Positions 1 to 8,686 are shown, counted from the stretch's first letter. The stretch: 43,612 nt of DNA from Oscillospiraceae bacterium (GCA_015067385.1 SVMP01000002.1:1-43612), one strand, 5' to 3'. The notes: a model not told the origin generated them from the letters alone. Numbers and translations: made by a program.

Positions 1-280
1 TGTCGGTGTTTTTGCCGAAGAGCTTCCCGGCTCAAATGACCTGAGAAAAGTCTGGGATTCCGTAAAACCGTTTTTCAGAGTTTTGGATGAAGAAGAACTG
101 AAAAAAAGCGGATGCGAAAAACTCGGTGAAAGCGAGCTGATGTTCGGTTGTCACTGTTCAAAACGCAGCGCTCAAAGAATAATTGAAACACTGCCGAAAG
201 AAGAAAGAGCTTCTCTCGGTCCGACAGCAGAAGTTGTATGTAAATTCTGCGGAAGAAAATACGAGGTGGAAAATGAATAA
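1..280 (+). CDS. hslO: Hsp33 redox chaperone, C-terminal part (5' truncated by window)
   Basis: The open frame enters from the left edge and stops at 278-280. The visible 92 residues are the C-terminal end of Hsp33, a cytosolic holdase chaperone activated by oxidation. The diagnostic feature is the zinc-binding redox switch: a Cys-X-Cys pair (GCHC) about 30 residues before a Cys-X-X-Cys pair (VVCKFCG), followed by a short acidic tail. In the family, oxidation of these four cysteines releases zinc and exposes the client-binding surface. The stop codon overlaps the start of pyrK by 8 nt, so the two are co-transcribed and probably translationally coupled. The start lies outside the window. Identification rests on the Cys pattern and flanking residues seen by eye. 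Confidence 0.85.
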   Translation, partial: VGVFAEELPGSNDLRKVWDSVKPFFRVLDEEELKKSGCEKLGESELMFGCHCSKRSAQRIIETLPKEERASLGPTAEVVCKFCGRKYEVENE

Positions 281-1013
281 CAATCATCTTTTCTGTGAGA
301 TTCTCACAAAACAAACCTACGAAAAGCTCGTAGACTTTACCGTTGCATTTCCCGATGCGGACAAGATCTGCGCACCGGGTCAGTTCATCCATGTTCTTTG
401 CGGCGGCAAAACGTTCCTCAGACGTCCTATCAGCATCTGCGATGTAACAAAAGACACACTCCGTTTCATTTTTGAGATCAGAGGAGAAGGAACAAAAGAG
501 CTTTCCGAAAAAAATGTCGGAGATATTATCGACATGCTTGCACCTCTCGGTCACGGCTTTGAATTAACAAAAGACGATGAAAACATTGTTGCTATCGGCG
601 GCGGAATAGGTTGCTTCCCTCTTCTCAACGCAGTTAAGGCTTGCGGAAGCGCAAAGGCGATCCTCGGTTTCAGAAACAAAGAGGCTGTTTACGACAACTT
701 TATTGAAGATTTCGAAAACGTTTGTCCGGTAACCCTTATGTCCGACGACGGTTCGGCAGGCATCAAAGGCTTTACGACCCAAGGCCTTGAACAAATGATA
801 GCAAGAGGAGAAAAAATTTCAAAGATCATAACATGCGGTCCCATGGTTATGATGGAAAAGATCATCGATATTGCACAGAAAAACAATATCCCCTGCCTCG
901 CTTCTTTCGAAGAGAGAATGGGCTGCGGTATAGGCACTTGTCTTTGCTGCTCAACAAAAGTAAACGGACAAAGACGCTGTATTTGCAAAGAAGGTCCTGT
1001 TCTTAATTTCTGA
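273..1013 (+). CDS. pyrK: Dihydroorotate dehydrogenase B, electron-transfer subunit PyrK
   Basis: This is a 246-residue iron-sulfur flavoprotein that passes electrons from the PyrD catalytic subunit to NAD+ in pyrimidine synthesis. The N-terminal part carries the flavin-binding barrel with the family's RRPISICD motif (residues about 46-53). The middle has the GGGIGCFPL nucleotide-binding loop. The C-terminus has the [2Fe-2S] cysteine cluster, GCGIGTCLCC followed by a fourth Cys in RCICKEGPV. The ATG at 273 was chosen because GAGGTGGA at 263-270 sits just upstream and because it gives the usual family length; a longer in-frame reading back to 183 would overlap hslO deeply. No pyrD follows, so the partner must be encoded elsewhere or upstream of the window. 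Confidence 0.9.
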   Translation: MNNNHLFCEILTKQTYEKLVDFTVAFPDADKICAPGQFIHVLCGGKTFLRRPISICDVTKDTLRFIFEIRGEGTKELSEKNVGDIIDMLAPLGHGFELTKDDENIVAIGGGIGCFPLLNAVKACGSAKAILGFRNKEAVYDNFIEDFENVCPVTLMSDDGSAGIKGFTTQGLEQMIARGEKISKIITCGPMVMMEKIIDIAQKNNIPCLASFEERMGCGIGTCLCCSTKVNGQRRCICKEGPVLNF

Positions 1014-1020
1014 TAAATGC

Positions 1021-1055
1021 TCGGAGTGTTGAGATAAATCGTCTTAACGCTCCGA
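1021..1055 (+). terminator. Hairpin downstream of pyrK, probable terminator
   Basis: A 14-bp stem with two G-U wobbles (1021-1034 with 1042-1055, 7-nt loop) begins seven bases after the pyrK stop codon. There is no immediate T-run; the nearest is seven Ts near 1074. It could end the hslO-pyrK transcript or stabilise its 3' end. Confidence 0.5.
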
Positions 1056-1150
1056 AATGATGTTTACAGATATTTTTTTACGGCAAAAAAACCGATAATA
1101 CAGCGTATATTCGAATTTTGTAACTTTTTTTCTAATATTTTAATTGCGTA

Positions 1151-1179
1151 TTGACAATATAGCGTTTTTATGTTATAAT
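1151..1179 (+). promoter_or_regulatory. Sigma-A promoter of the his operon
   Basis: TTGACA at 1151-1156 and TATAAT at 1174-1179 are separated by 17 nt, a perfect consensus vegetative promoter. Transcription should start near 1186 and give an untranslated leader of about 50 nt before hisZG. In that leader I see no T-box, no run of His codons and no attenuator hairpin, so control of this operon is not evident from the sequence. The Shine-Dalgarno before 1238 is weak. Confidence 0.85.
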
Positions 1180-1237
1180 ATACAAACTTTATTAAGATAA
1201 AGCGATAAACAAATAAAATTCAAACGGATTATAGACT

Positions 1238-2881
1238 ATGAAAAATATTGATTTTGGTCGTACAGACGGTCGCCGCGACTATATTTTCGGCGATGCAATG
1301 CTCAGACGAGAGATATGCGAAAAGCTTGTTCGTCTTTTAAGTGAATCGGGATACAAGGAAACCGTAACTCCGACAGCGGAATATTTCGATGTATTTTCCG
1401 CAGACCCCACAAGATCGATGGGAGACAATGTTTACAAATTTACCGATGAAAGAAACAGGCTCATGGCACTCCGCTGTGACTGCACTGTTCCGATAGCGAG
1501 AATTGCCGCGACAAAGCTTACGGACACGCCCCTCCCCTACAGACTTTTCTACTGTCAGAATGTTTTTTCCGCACCCAATGCTGCAAATGCGTTGACAGAA
1601 TCGACTCAATGCGGTGCCGAGCTTATCGGAACAGAGCATAAAAACATGATGGAAGCGGATATTGAGATACTTGAACTTGCGGCAAAAAGTATGCAGACTC
1701 TCTTCGGGCTTGACTTCAGAATTGAAATAGGTCACGGAAAACTGTTTACAACTCTTTCGGAGATGTATAACATCGATTCTGAAACTTCAGAAACGATACG
1801 AAAGCTCATCGAGACGAAAAACTTTGCGTCGATCGAAACGATGAAGATCCCGAAGCCGTTTAAAATGCTTCCCAAAATGTTCGGTACGGCAGACGACGTG
1901 GATCTGGCATCTTTGGACGTTTTTGCGAACGAAACGGGTTCAGATAAAATTCGTGAGATCATTGATTACATAAAAACACTCATTATCAAATTAAAAGAAA
2001 AAGGTTACGGCAAATGTCTTTCCTTTGACCTCGGTCTTGTCGGCAGACTTGACTATTACACCGGAATAATATTCGGCGGATTTGTAAGCGGTCTCGGTCA
2101 TGCCGTACTTTTGGGCGGAAGATACGACAATCTTACCGCTAACTTCGGAAGGGATCTTCCCGCAACAGGATTCGGTATAACTGTTGACGATATTTTCGAT
2201 CTTCTTAAAAACAGAAAAGAAGATGTTCAACCCGAAAAGCCGCTTCGTCCGATCAGAATAGCGCTCACAAAAGGCAGACTTGAAAAGAAGACCATTGAGC
2301 TTTTTGAAAAGAACGGTGTTGACTGTTCATCGCTCATAAACAAAGGACGCAAACTCGTTTTTCCGCTTAACAACGGTCAGTTTGAGGTCATGCTCGTTAA
2401 GAGCCGAGATGTTATAACATATGTTGAACACGGCGTATGCGATCTCGGAATAGTAGGAAGCGATACGATAACGGAATACGGCTCATCGCTTTACGAGCTT
2501 GCGGATCTCGGCTTCGGAAAATGCAGAATGGCATTGGCAGGAAATGCAAAATATAAAAACGACCCCGAAAATTTCTTCGGAGGTTATTCAAAGAAGGTTC
2601 TTGCAACTAAATTTGTAAACGCTGCAAGAAGATACGCCGCAGAGAAAAAAGTGGACGTGGAGATCGTAACTATCGAGGGATCGGTCGAGCTTGCTCCGAT
2701 ACTCGGACTTGCCGACGGTATAGTTGATATTGTTGAAACAGGTGACACTCTCCGTGAAAACGGACTTGAAATAATTGAAGATATTTTCCCTGTATCTGCA
2801 AGAATAGTTGCCAACGTAGCCGCAACGAAACTACGTAAAAAAGAAATAGATGAAATGTTATCCGGCGTATTGAAAGTATAA
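1238..2881 (+). CDS. hisZG: HisZ-HisG fusion: ATP phosphoribosyltransferase, regulatory plus catalytic
   Basis: One 547-residue frame encodes both halves of the short-form ATP phosphoribosyltransferase, which makes the first committed step of histidine synthesis (ATP + PRPP to phosphoribosyl-ATP). Residues 1 to about 325 are HisZ, a histidyl-tRNA-synthetase-like regulatory subunit: GRRDYIFGDAMLRR near the start, TVPIARIAAT near 90, and the glycine-rich GGRYDNL near 285. Residues about 338-547 are the 210-residue short HisG, starting IRIALTKGRL and containing GIVGSDTI and the PRPP-binding IVETGDTLRENGL. A roughly 12-residue charged linker joins them. In most bacteria with short HisG the two are separate proteins forming a hetero-octamer. 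The frame runs uninterrupted with a single start and stop, so this is a genuine fusion rather than two overlapping genes. It is first in the his operon. Confidence 0.93.
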   Translation: MKNIDFGRTDGRRDYIFGDAMLRREICEKLVRLLSESGYKETVTPTAEYFDVFSADPTRSMGDNVYKFTDERNRLMALRCDCTVPIARIAATKLTDTPLPYRLFYCQNVFSAPNAANALTESTQCGAELIGTEHKNMMEADIEILELAAKSMQTLFGLDFRIEIGHGKLFTTLSEMYNIDSETSETIRKLIETKNFASIETMKIPKPFKMLPKMFGTADDVDLASLDVFANETGSDKIREIIDYIKTLIIKLKEKGYGKCLSFDLGLVGRLDYYTGIIFGGFVSGLGHAVLLGGRYDNLTANFGRDLPATGFGITVDDIFDLLKNRKEDVQPEKPLRPIRIALTKGRLEKKTIELFEKNGVDCSSLINKGRKLVFPLNNGQFEVMLVKSRDVITYVEHGVCDLGIVGSDTITEYGSSLYELADLGFGKCRMALAGNAKYKNDPENFFGGYSKKVLATKFVNAARRYAAEKKVDVEIVTIEGSVELAPILGLADGIVDIVETGDTLRENGLEIIEDIFPVSARIVANVAATKLRKKEIDEMLSGVLKV

Positions 2882-2904
2882 AAAAGACAGATAGGGTTAT
2901 TAAA

Positions 2905-4182
2905 ATGCTTAAAAGATATTACGAAAACGACCTTTCCGCTTTCTTTTCTCAACTTGATGAAAAAAGAAACGTCACAGAGGCGGACGTTGCAAAAACAGTT
3001 TCCGAAATAATAAACGATGTAAAACTCGGCGGCGATGCGTCCTTAAGAAAATACACCGAGAAATTTGACGGTGTTTCACTTGAAAACTTCGAGGTTTCAA
3101 AGGAAAAGCCGATGGAAGCACTTGAAAGATCAAGAATCAGAGAGCCTCTTATCGCAGCCGCAAACAATATAAAAACATATCACGAACATCAGCTTGCGGA
3201 CGGATTTAAGATCGAATCCGAAAACGGCTGCGCTATCGGCAGAAGAGTATTACCCTTGAAAAGAGTCGGTGTTTATGTTCCCGGAGGAAAGGCGGCATAC
3301 CCGTCCTCTGTCTTAATGAATGCCATCCCCGCAAAAGTTGCAGGTGTTGAAGAAATAATAATGGTAACACCTCCCCCGAAAAATGAAGATGAAAACACGG
3401 ATATTCTTGCGGCGGCTGCTGTTGCAGGTGTTGACAGAATATTTTACTGCGGCGGCGCTCAGGCACTTGCGGCTCTTGCTTACGGTACGGAAAGCGTCCC
3501 CAAAGTAGATAAAATAGTCGGTCCCGGCAATATTTTCGTTGCAACAGCAAAGAAGCTTTTGTTTGGAACAGTTGACATCGACATGATAGCCGGCCCGTCC
3601 GAAATATGTGTTATAGCTGATGAAAACGCTCCCGACAGATTTGTTGCGGCGGACCTTCTTTCACAGGCAGAACACGATGAGCTCGCATCGTCCATTCTTG
3701 TTTGTTTCTCGGAAGAAAAGGCAAAAAGAGTTGAGGCAGAGCTTGAAAAACAGATCGCTGTCCTCCCCCGTTCAGAGATCATTCTTAAATCTCTCGCAAA
3801 CAACGGTGCCGTTCTTATCTGTAAAGATATGGACAGCGCAATTGATGCGGCTAACAAGATCGCATCCGAACATCTCGAACTTTGTGTTGAAGAACCTTTC
3901 AAATATCTCGATAAAGTAAGAAATGCAGGTTCGGTATTCCTCGGATACTTTTCTCCCGAACCTTTGGGGGACTATTATGCAGGTCCTAACCATGTTCTTC
4001 CGACATCGGGAACAGCGAGATTTTTCTCACCTCTTTCCGTTGAAAGTTTCACAAAAACAAGTTCATTTATATATTACACACAGTCTGCGCTTTCCGCGGC
4101 GGCTTCCGATATAACCGCAATCGCAAAAGCAGAAAGACTTATGGCACACGCAAACGCCATTGAAGTAAGGGAAGGTAAATAG
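2905..4182 (+). CDS. hisD: Histidinol dehydrogenase
   Basis: A 425-residue zinc enzyme that oxidises histidinol to histidine in two NAD-dependent steps, the last reactions of the pathway. Length is normal for the family. Visible signatures are the NAD-binding stretch GGAQALAALAYGT, VGPGNIFV, IDMIAGPSE, the zinc ligands in LLSQAEHD, the catalytic EHLE, and the C-terminal YYAGPNHVLPT. It lies 23 nt after hisZG and 2 nt before hisC, so it belongs to the same transcript. Nothing is missing from the catalytic set that I can recognise. Confidence 0.97.
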   Translation: MLKRYYENDLSAFFSQLDEKRNVTEADVAKTVSEIINDVKLGGDASLRKYTEKFDGVSLENFEVSKEKPMEALERSRIREPLIAAANNIKTYHEHQLADGFKIESENGCAIGRRVLPLKRVGVYVPGGKAAYPSSVLMNAIPAKVAGVEEIIMVTPPPKNEDENTDILAAAAVAGVDRIFYCGGAQALAALAYGTESVPKVDKIVGPGNIFVATAKKLLFGTVDIDMIAGPSEICVIADENAPDRFVAADLLSQAEHDELASSILVCFSEEKAKRVEAELEKQIAVLPRSEIILKSLANNGAVLICKDMDSAIDAANKIASEHLELCVEEPFKYLDKVRNAGSVFLGYFSPEPLGDYYAGPNHVLPTSGTARFFSPLSVESFTKTSSFIYYTQSALSAAASDITAIAKAERLMAHANAIEVREGK

Positions 4183-4184
4183 AA

Positions 4185-5249
4185 ATGGTCTTCGGAAAAA
4201 AATTGAACGGCGCTGAAGAATATATTCCTTTTAAATATGAGCCGGGAATGATACGTCTTGACGCAAACGAAAGCTACGCCGACATGCCCGATGAAATGAA
4301 AAATAAAGTTCTTGCCGAAATAAATGCTCAAGCATTCAACAGGTATCCTGACCCTGCGGCTTCGGCGCTTTGCAAGGCTTTTGCGGATTATTACGGTATT
4401 TTTGCATCTAACGTCGTAGCGGGAAACGGAAGCGATGAACTTATTTCCATAATATTCTCTGCGCTTTTACCGAAGCATTCCAAAGTTCTGATCCTTACCC
4501 CCGATTTTTCCATGTATAAAATATATGCAAATCTCTACGAACAGAGTGTTTGCACGGTTGAAAAAGACAATGACCTTAACATAACGGCTCAGGCAGTCAT
4601 CGAGGCAGCCAAGAAATACAGCGTTGATTTTATTATTTTCTCAAATCCCTGCAATCCAACCGGACAGGGAATGAAAGCAGAAGATATCGAGACGATCGTT
4701 TCTTCCGTAAATTGCGCTGTTTGCGTTGATGAGGCATATATGGAATTTTGGGCAGAAAATGAAACCGTTATGCCGCTGATAAATAAATATGAAAACCTAT
4801 TGATTCTGAAAACATGCTCAAAAGCATTCGGAATGGCAGGTTTCAGACTCGGATTTGTTATTGCAAACGAAAATATTATATCAATGTTCCGAAAAGCGAA
4901 AAGTCCGTATAATGTTAATTCCCTTTCTCAAGCGGCAGGGCTTGCGGCGCTCAAAAACAGAGAATATCTCAAAAACATGACGGCTCAGATAATTTCAAGA
5001 AAAGAAAAGCTTTACAATGCGCTCAAAGAGCTGGAATCGCCCGTATTCCGTGTGTTTGACACAAAAACGAATTTCGTAACCGTTCAAACACCGATGGCAA
5101 AGGAGCTTTATTCGTATCTTGTTAAAAACAATATCATTGTACGTTATTCATCTCCCGATTATCTGCGTATAACAGCAGGCACGCGAGGCGAAAACGATCA
5201 GCTAATAAGTAAATTGGAGGCGGCACTCGGTGAGACAAGAGTTCATTAA
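4185..5249 (+). CDS. hisC: Histidinol-phosphate aminotransferase
   Basis: A 354-residue PLP-dependent fold-type I aminotransferase that converts imidazole acetol phosphate to histidinol phosphate. Recognised from the N-terminal IRLDANESY, the SNPCNPTGQ loop, VDEAYMEF, and the lysine-bearing CSKAFGMAGFRLGF, whose Lys forms the PLP Schiff base. The C-terminal arginine region (LRITAGT) that binds the substrate phosphate/carboxylate is present. Start ATG at 4185 follows the hisD stop by 2 nt. The end overlaps hisB by 20 nt. Confidence 0.95.
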   Translation: MVFGKKLNGAEEYIPFKYEPGMIRLDANESYADMPDEMKNKVLAEINAQAFNRYPDPAASALCKAFADYYGIFASNVVAGNGSDELISIIFSALLPKHSKVLILTPDFSMYKIYANLYEQSVCTVEKDNDLNITAQAVIEAAKKYSVDFIIFSNPCNPTGQGMKAEDIETIVSSVNCAVCVDEAYMEFWAENETVMPLINKYENLLILKTCSKAFGMAGFRLGFVIANENIISMFRKAKSPYNVNSLSQAAGLAALKNREYLKNMTAQIISRKEKLYNALKELESPVFRVFDTKTNFVTVQTPMAKELYSYLVKNNIIVRYSSPDYLRITAGTRGENDQLISKLEAALGETRVH

Positions 5250-5811
5250 CAGGCAGACTGCTGAAACACGTATCTCTATCAATCTTTCGCTTGACGGAAC
5301 AGGTTCTTTCGACGGTTCTTCCGGCATCGGTTTTTTTGACCATATGCTTAATTCCTTTGCAATCCATGGCGGTTTCGACATCGTTTTAAGTGCCAAAGGC
5401 GACTTGAATGTTGACTGTCACCACACAGTTGAAGACATCGGGATCGTTCTCGGTAAAGCATTCCACGGTGCGCTCGGCGATAAATGCGGTATAACACGTT
5501 TCGGAAGTTCGGCAATACCGATGGACGAAGCGCTTGCAAGAGCAGTCGTTGATATTTCGGGAAGACCGTATCTTGTTTTCGATGCAAAATTCGAAGAAGA
5601 AAAGGTCGGGGAATTCGACACATGCATGACCGAAGAATTTTTCCGAGCATTTGCATTTAATGCGGGAATGACGCTTCATATGTCGTTACTTTACGGAAAA
5701 AATTCTCATCACTGCATTGAAGCTCTCTTCAAAGCAGCCGCACATGCCCTTAAAAATGCCGTAAAAATTGAAGGCGACACAATTCTGAGTGCGAAGGACG
5801 TTCTTGAATGA
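5230..5811 (+). CDS. hisB: Imidazoleglycerol-phosphate dehydratase
   Basis: A monofunctional 193-residue dehydratase that removes water from imidazoleglycerol phosphate. The metal-binding His clusters of the family are present: DHMLNSFAIHGGFD near 38, CHHTVEDIG near 62, and SHHCIEALFKA near 160. The start is GTG at 5230, inside the hisC coding region. It is supported by GGAGG at 5216-5220 with a 9-nt spacer and by homology beginning at the first residues. No phosphatase domain is fused, unlike the E. coli HisB, so histidinol-phosphate phosphatase must come from elsewhere. Confidence 0.96.
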   Translation: MRQEFINRQTAETRISINLSLDGTGSFDGSSGIGFFDHMLNSFAIHGGFDIVLSAKGDLNVDCHHTVEDIGIVLGKAFHGALGDKCGITRFGSSAIPMDEALARAVVDISGRPYLVFDAKFEEEKVGEFDTCMTEEFFRAFAFNAGMTLHMSLLYGKNSHHCIEALFKAAAHALKNAVKIEGDTILSAKDVLE

Positions 5812-6443
5812 AATTAGCAATAATAGATTACGGAGCGGGTAATCTCCGTTCTGTTGTAAAGGCTTTTAACTTTATAGGCGAGGATTGCGTTGTAACATCT
5901 GACAGAGAAACGATCCATTCCTGTTCGGGAATAGTATTGCCGGGTGTCGGCGCATTCAGAGAAGCAGTAAATAAGCTTGAAGCAAAAGGTCTTTGCGACA
6001 TATTGAAAAAAGAAGCCGAAAGCGGAAAAGCACTTTTCGGCATTTGCCTCGGAATGCAGCTTCTTTTCGACGAAAGTTACGAATTCGGTCACACCGACGG
6101 ACTCGGCTTTATAAACGGTTCTGTTGAAAAGATCGATACAAACGGAGCAGATCTCAAAATTCCGCACATCGGTTGGAATACGCTGAAATTCAACGAGAAA
6201 TCGAATCTGTTCAGCGGCATAGAAGATAATTCTTACGTTTATTTCGTTCACTCTTTCGCGGCAAAAACAGACAGCAAAAACGTCACGGCTTACACAGACT
6301 ACGGTACGGCAGTTGTTGCGGCGGCAGAAAATAAAAATGTTTGCGGCACACAGTTTCATCCTGAAAAGAGCGGTGAAGTCGGTTTAAAAATATTAAAAAA
6401 TTTCTGTAATACGGTGCGTCATGATAATTTTACCTGCAATTGA
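5808..6443 (+). CDS. hisH: Imidazole glycerol phosphate synthase, glutaminase subunit
   Basis: A 211-residue class-I glutamine amidotransferase that supplies ammonia to HisF. The oxyanion-strand PGVGAF, the nucleophile in GICLGMQLLF, and the catalytic His-X-Glu in TQFHPEKSGE are all present. The start codon overlaps the hisB stop (ATGA at 5808-5811), indicating translational coupling. The 3' end overlaps hisA by 23 nt. Confidence 0.96.
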   Translation: MKLAIIDYGAGNLRSVVKAFNFIGEDCVVTSDRETIHSCSGIVLPGVGAFREAVNKLEAKGLCDILKKEAESGKALFGICLGMQLLFDESYEFGHTDGLGFINGSVEKIDTNGADLKIPHIGWNTLKFNEKSNLFSGIEDNSYVYFVHSFAAKTDSKNVTAYTDYGTAVVAAAENKNVCGTQFHPEKSGEVGLKILKNFCNTVRHDNFTCN

Positions 6444-7137
6444 TGTAAAAGACGGTCAGTGCGTCCGTCTGCTTCGCGGTGAATTCGGAACGGTACACAA
6501 GGTTGCCGAAAGTCCGAAGAAATCCGCAGAAAATTTCATATCCGCAAATGCGGAATTTCTGCATGTTGTTGACCTTGACGGTGCGCTTGAAAAAAAGCCC
6601 GTCAACTTTGAAACAGTAAAGCAGATCATATCTCTCGGCACCCCGATCGAGATCGGCGGCGGAATTCGTTCGGAAAAAGATTTTGAAATGTATGCCGAAT
6701 TAGGTGCCAAGAGAATAATCCTCGGCTCCGTTGCATTAACAAACAAGGCTCTCGTTAAACGCTGTGCAGAAAAATATCCTGAGCTTACGGCTGTCGGAAT
6801 CGATGCAAAGGACGGATTTGTTTCAACAGAGGGTTGGCTCGAAAACGGAACCGTCAGATTTACGGACCTTGCAAAAGAGATGGAATCTATCGGTGTTAAA
6901 TACGTTATTTTTACGGATATTTCACGAGACGGAACGCTCGGCGGACCGAATCTCGATCAACTTTCAGAGCTTAAAAATGCCGTAAAAATGAATATTATTG
7001 CATCGGGCGGTATGAGGGATATAGGAGACGTTAAGGCATGTAAAGAATTGGGCCTTTACGGTGCTATCTGCGGAAAATCACTTTACGCAGGAACTCTTGA
7101 TCTCAGGGAGGCGATAGAATGCTCGCAAAAAGAATAA
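6421..7137 (+). CDS. hisA: ProFAR isomerase (phosphoribosylformimino-AICAR-P isomerase)
   Basis: A 238-residue (beta/alpha)8 barrel that opens the ribose ring of ProFAR. The paired phosphate-binding half-barrel signatures are visible: PAIDVKDGQCVRL at the N-terminus with the catalytic Asp, IGGGIRS near 80, FTDISRDGT with the second catalytic Asp near 167, and IASGGM near 195. It sits between hisH and hisF and overlaps both by about 20 nt. Confidence 0.95.
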   Translation: MIILPAIDVKDGQCVRLLRGEFGTVHKVAESPKKSAENFISANAEFLHVVDLDGALEKKPVNFETVKQIISLGTPIEIGGGIRSEKDFEMYAELGAKRIILGSVALTNKALVKRCAEKYPELTAVGIDAKDGFVSTEGWLENGTVRFTDLAKEMESIGVKYVIFTDISRDGTLGGPNLDQLSELKNAVKMNIIASGGMRDIGDVKACKELGLYGAICGKSLYAGTLDLREAIECSQKE

Positions 7138-7922
7138 TTCCGTGCCTCGATATAAAAGACGGCAAGGTCGTTAAAGGAACAAACTTTGTCGGGCTTCGAG
7201 ATGTCGGTGACCCGGTAGAGATAGCAAGAAGATATAACGAACAGGGTGCTGACGAGATCGTTTTTCTCGATATTACGGCTTCACATGAAAACCGCGGAAC
7301 ACTCCTTGACGTTATAGAAAGAACTGCGAGCGAGGTATTTTTACCCGTTACCGTAGGCGGCGGAATCAGAACAACTGACGACATCAGGGAAATACTCCGT
7401 GTCGGCGCAGATAAGATATCGATAAACTCAGCGGCAGTAAAAGATAAAACTTTGATCTCAAAAGCGGCAGACATGTTCGGATCTCAGTGCGTTGTTGTTG
7501 CGATAGACGTTAAACGAATCCCATCAAAAGAAAACTATAACGGAGTTTTTCCAACCGATTTCGGAACATCTCCCGAAGATTTTCATGTCGTTATCCACGG
7601 TGGACGCACAGACACGGGAATTAACGCAATAGAATGGGCAAAAGAAGTGGAAAAGCTCGGTGCAGGCGAAATTCTGCTGACATCGATGGATACAGACGGC
7701 GTAAAAAAAGGATTTGACCTTGAAATAACAAAAATAATTTCAGATGCGGTTTCCATTCCGGTCATAGCGTCGGGCGGATGCGGCTCACTCGAAGATTTTT
7801 ACGATGTTTTTGCTCAAACAGATGCATCGGCAGCGCTTGCGGCTTCTCTGTTCCATTTCGGAGAGCTTTCCGTGCCGCAGGTTAAAAACTATCTAAAAGA
7901 AAAGGGAATACCGGCAAGATGA
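7119..7922 (+). CDS. hisF: Imidazole glycerol phosphate synthase, cyclase subunit
   Basis: A 267-residue (beta/alpha)8 barrel that uses ammonia channelled from HisH to form imidazole glycerol phosphate and AICAR. The N-terminal PCLDIKDGKVVKG contains the catalytic Asp; LLTSMDTDGVKKGFD carries the second catalytic Asp; TVGGGIRT and IASGGCG are the phosphate loops. It is slightly longer than the usual 250-255 residues because of an insertion around residue 130-160 (RIPSKENYNGVFPTDF region). ATG at 7119 lies inside hisA, preceded by an AGGGAGG-like site. Confidence 0.95.
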   Translation: MLAKRIIPCLDIKDGKVVKGTNFVGLRDVGDPVEIARRYNEQGADEIVFLDITASHENRGTLLDVIERTASEVFLPVTVGGGIRTTDDIREILRVGADKISINSAAVKDKTLISKAADMFGSQCVVVAIDVKRIPSKENYNGVFPTDFGTSPEDFHVVIHGGRTDTGINAIEWAKEVEKLGAGEILLTSMDTDGVKKGFDLEITKIISDAVSIPVIASGGCGSLEDFYDVFAQTDASAALAASLFHFGELSVPQVKNYLKEKGIPAR

Positions 7923-8245
7923 ATTGGGAAGATAAAATTTTTGACGGCAGAGATCTTGTTCCCGCAATAATAACGGATTGCGAAAACGGCGAGGTTCTCA
8001 TGCTTGCATATATGAACAGAGAATCTTTTCTCAAAACGCTTGAAACAGGGAAAACATGGTTCTTTTCCCGTTCCAGACAGTCTCTTTGGAACAAAGGAGA
8101 AACAAGCGGTCATTTTCAGTTTGTAAAATCGATCAAATGCGATTGCGATAACGATACAATTCTTATTTCCGTTGAACAAATAGGACCTGCATGCCACACC
8201 GGCTCACGCAGTTGCTTTTTCAACACGATTCTGGAGGAAAAATGA
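7919..8245 (+). CDS. hisI: Phosphoribosyl-AMP cyclohydrolase
   Basis: A 108-residue zinc enzyme that opens the adenine ring of phosphoribosyl-AMP. The family core is intact: VLMLAYMN, the WFFSRSR strip, the metal/zinc motif KCDCDND, and the terminal ACHTGSRSCFF with its zinc Cys. It is separate from HisE here rather than fused. Start ATG at 7919 overlaps the hisF stop by 4 nt, and the stop overlaps the hisE start. Confidence 0.95.
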   Translation: MNWEDKIFDGRDLVPAIITDCENGEVLMLAYMNRESFLKTLETGKTWFFSRSRQSLWNKGETSGHFQFVKSIKCDCDNDTILISVEQIGPACHTGSRSCFFNTILEEK

Positions 8246-8592
8246 AAGATACATTCAGCGAACTTTACGAAGTTGTAATGTCAAGAAAAGAAGAAAAGCA
8301 GGAAGGTTCTTATACCTGTTATCTTTTTGAAAAAGGACTTGACAAAATATTAAAAAAGGTCGGAGAAGAATGCTCCGAAACAATTATTGCAGCAAAAAAT
8401 GCGGATATGTTCAAAGACGATGCTGATAAAAAAAGCGATCTCATCGGAGAGATCAGCGATCTTTACTATCACATAGCCGTAATGATGGCTCAAGTCGGTA
8501 TCACACCTGAGGATGTTAATGCGGAGCTTGAAAAGAGATCACTCAAAACAGGCAATCTCAAAAAGTTCCATACAACAGACAAGAATACCTGA
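8242..8592 (+). CDS. hisE: Phosphoribosyl-ATP diphosphatase
   Basis: A 116-residue MazG-fold pyrophosphatase that converts phosphoribosyl-ATP to phosphoribosyl-AMP. The core motif VGEECSETIIAAKN, with the metal-binding Glu residues, and the downstream EISDLYYHIAVMM helix are present. ATG at 8242 was chosen over an upstream in-frame ATG at 8191, because GGAGG at 8233-8237 precedes it and homology begins there. It is last in the his operon. No strong terminator follows; only about 30 nt separate it from the next promoter. Confidence 0.94.
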   Translation: MKDTFSELYEVVMSRKEEKQEGSYTCYLFEKGLDKILKKVGEECSETIIAAKNADMFKDDADKKSDLIGEISDLYYHIAVMMAQVGITPEDVNAELEKRSLKTGNLKKFHTTDKNT

Positions 8593-8626
8593 TTGTGTCA
8601 AAATTGTAAAATCGGATTTTTAGGTA

Positions 8627-8655
8627 TTGACAACACGATTTTTTTGTGCTATATT
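8627..8655 (+). promoter_or_regulatory. Sigma-A promoter of the aromatic operon leader
   Basis: TTGACA at 8627-8632 and TATATT at 8650-8655 with a 17-nt spacer. Transcription should begin near 8662, about 25 nt before the leader ORF and about 210 nt before aroF. This places a translatable leader peptide and a terminator hairpin between promoter and first enzyme gene. Confidence 0.8.
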
Positions 8656-8686
8656 AAACGCATAATTATTCATAAGGAGAAACGTA

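Noticed and set aside
1180..1237. His attenuator or T-box before hisZG
   Set aside because: The 50-nt leader has no His codon run, no ORF and no hairpin of note.
5814..6359. 181-codon minus-strand ORF within hisH
   Set aside because: Antisense to an unambiguous hisH with all catalytic motifs; Cys/Arg/Phe-rich product without a recognisable fold.
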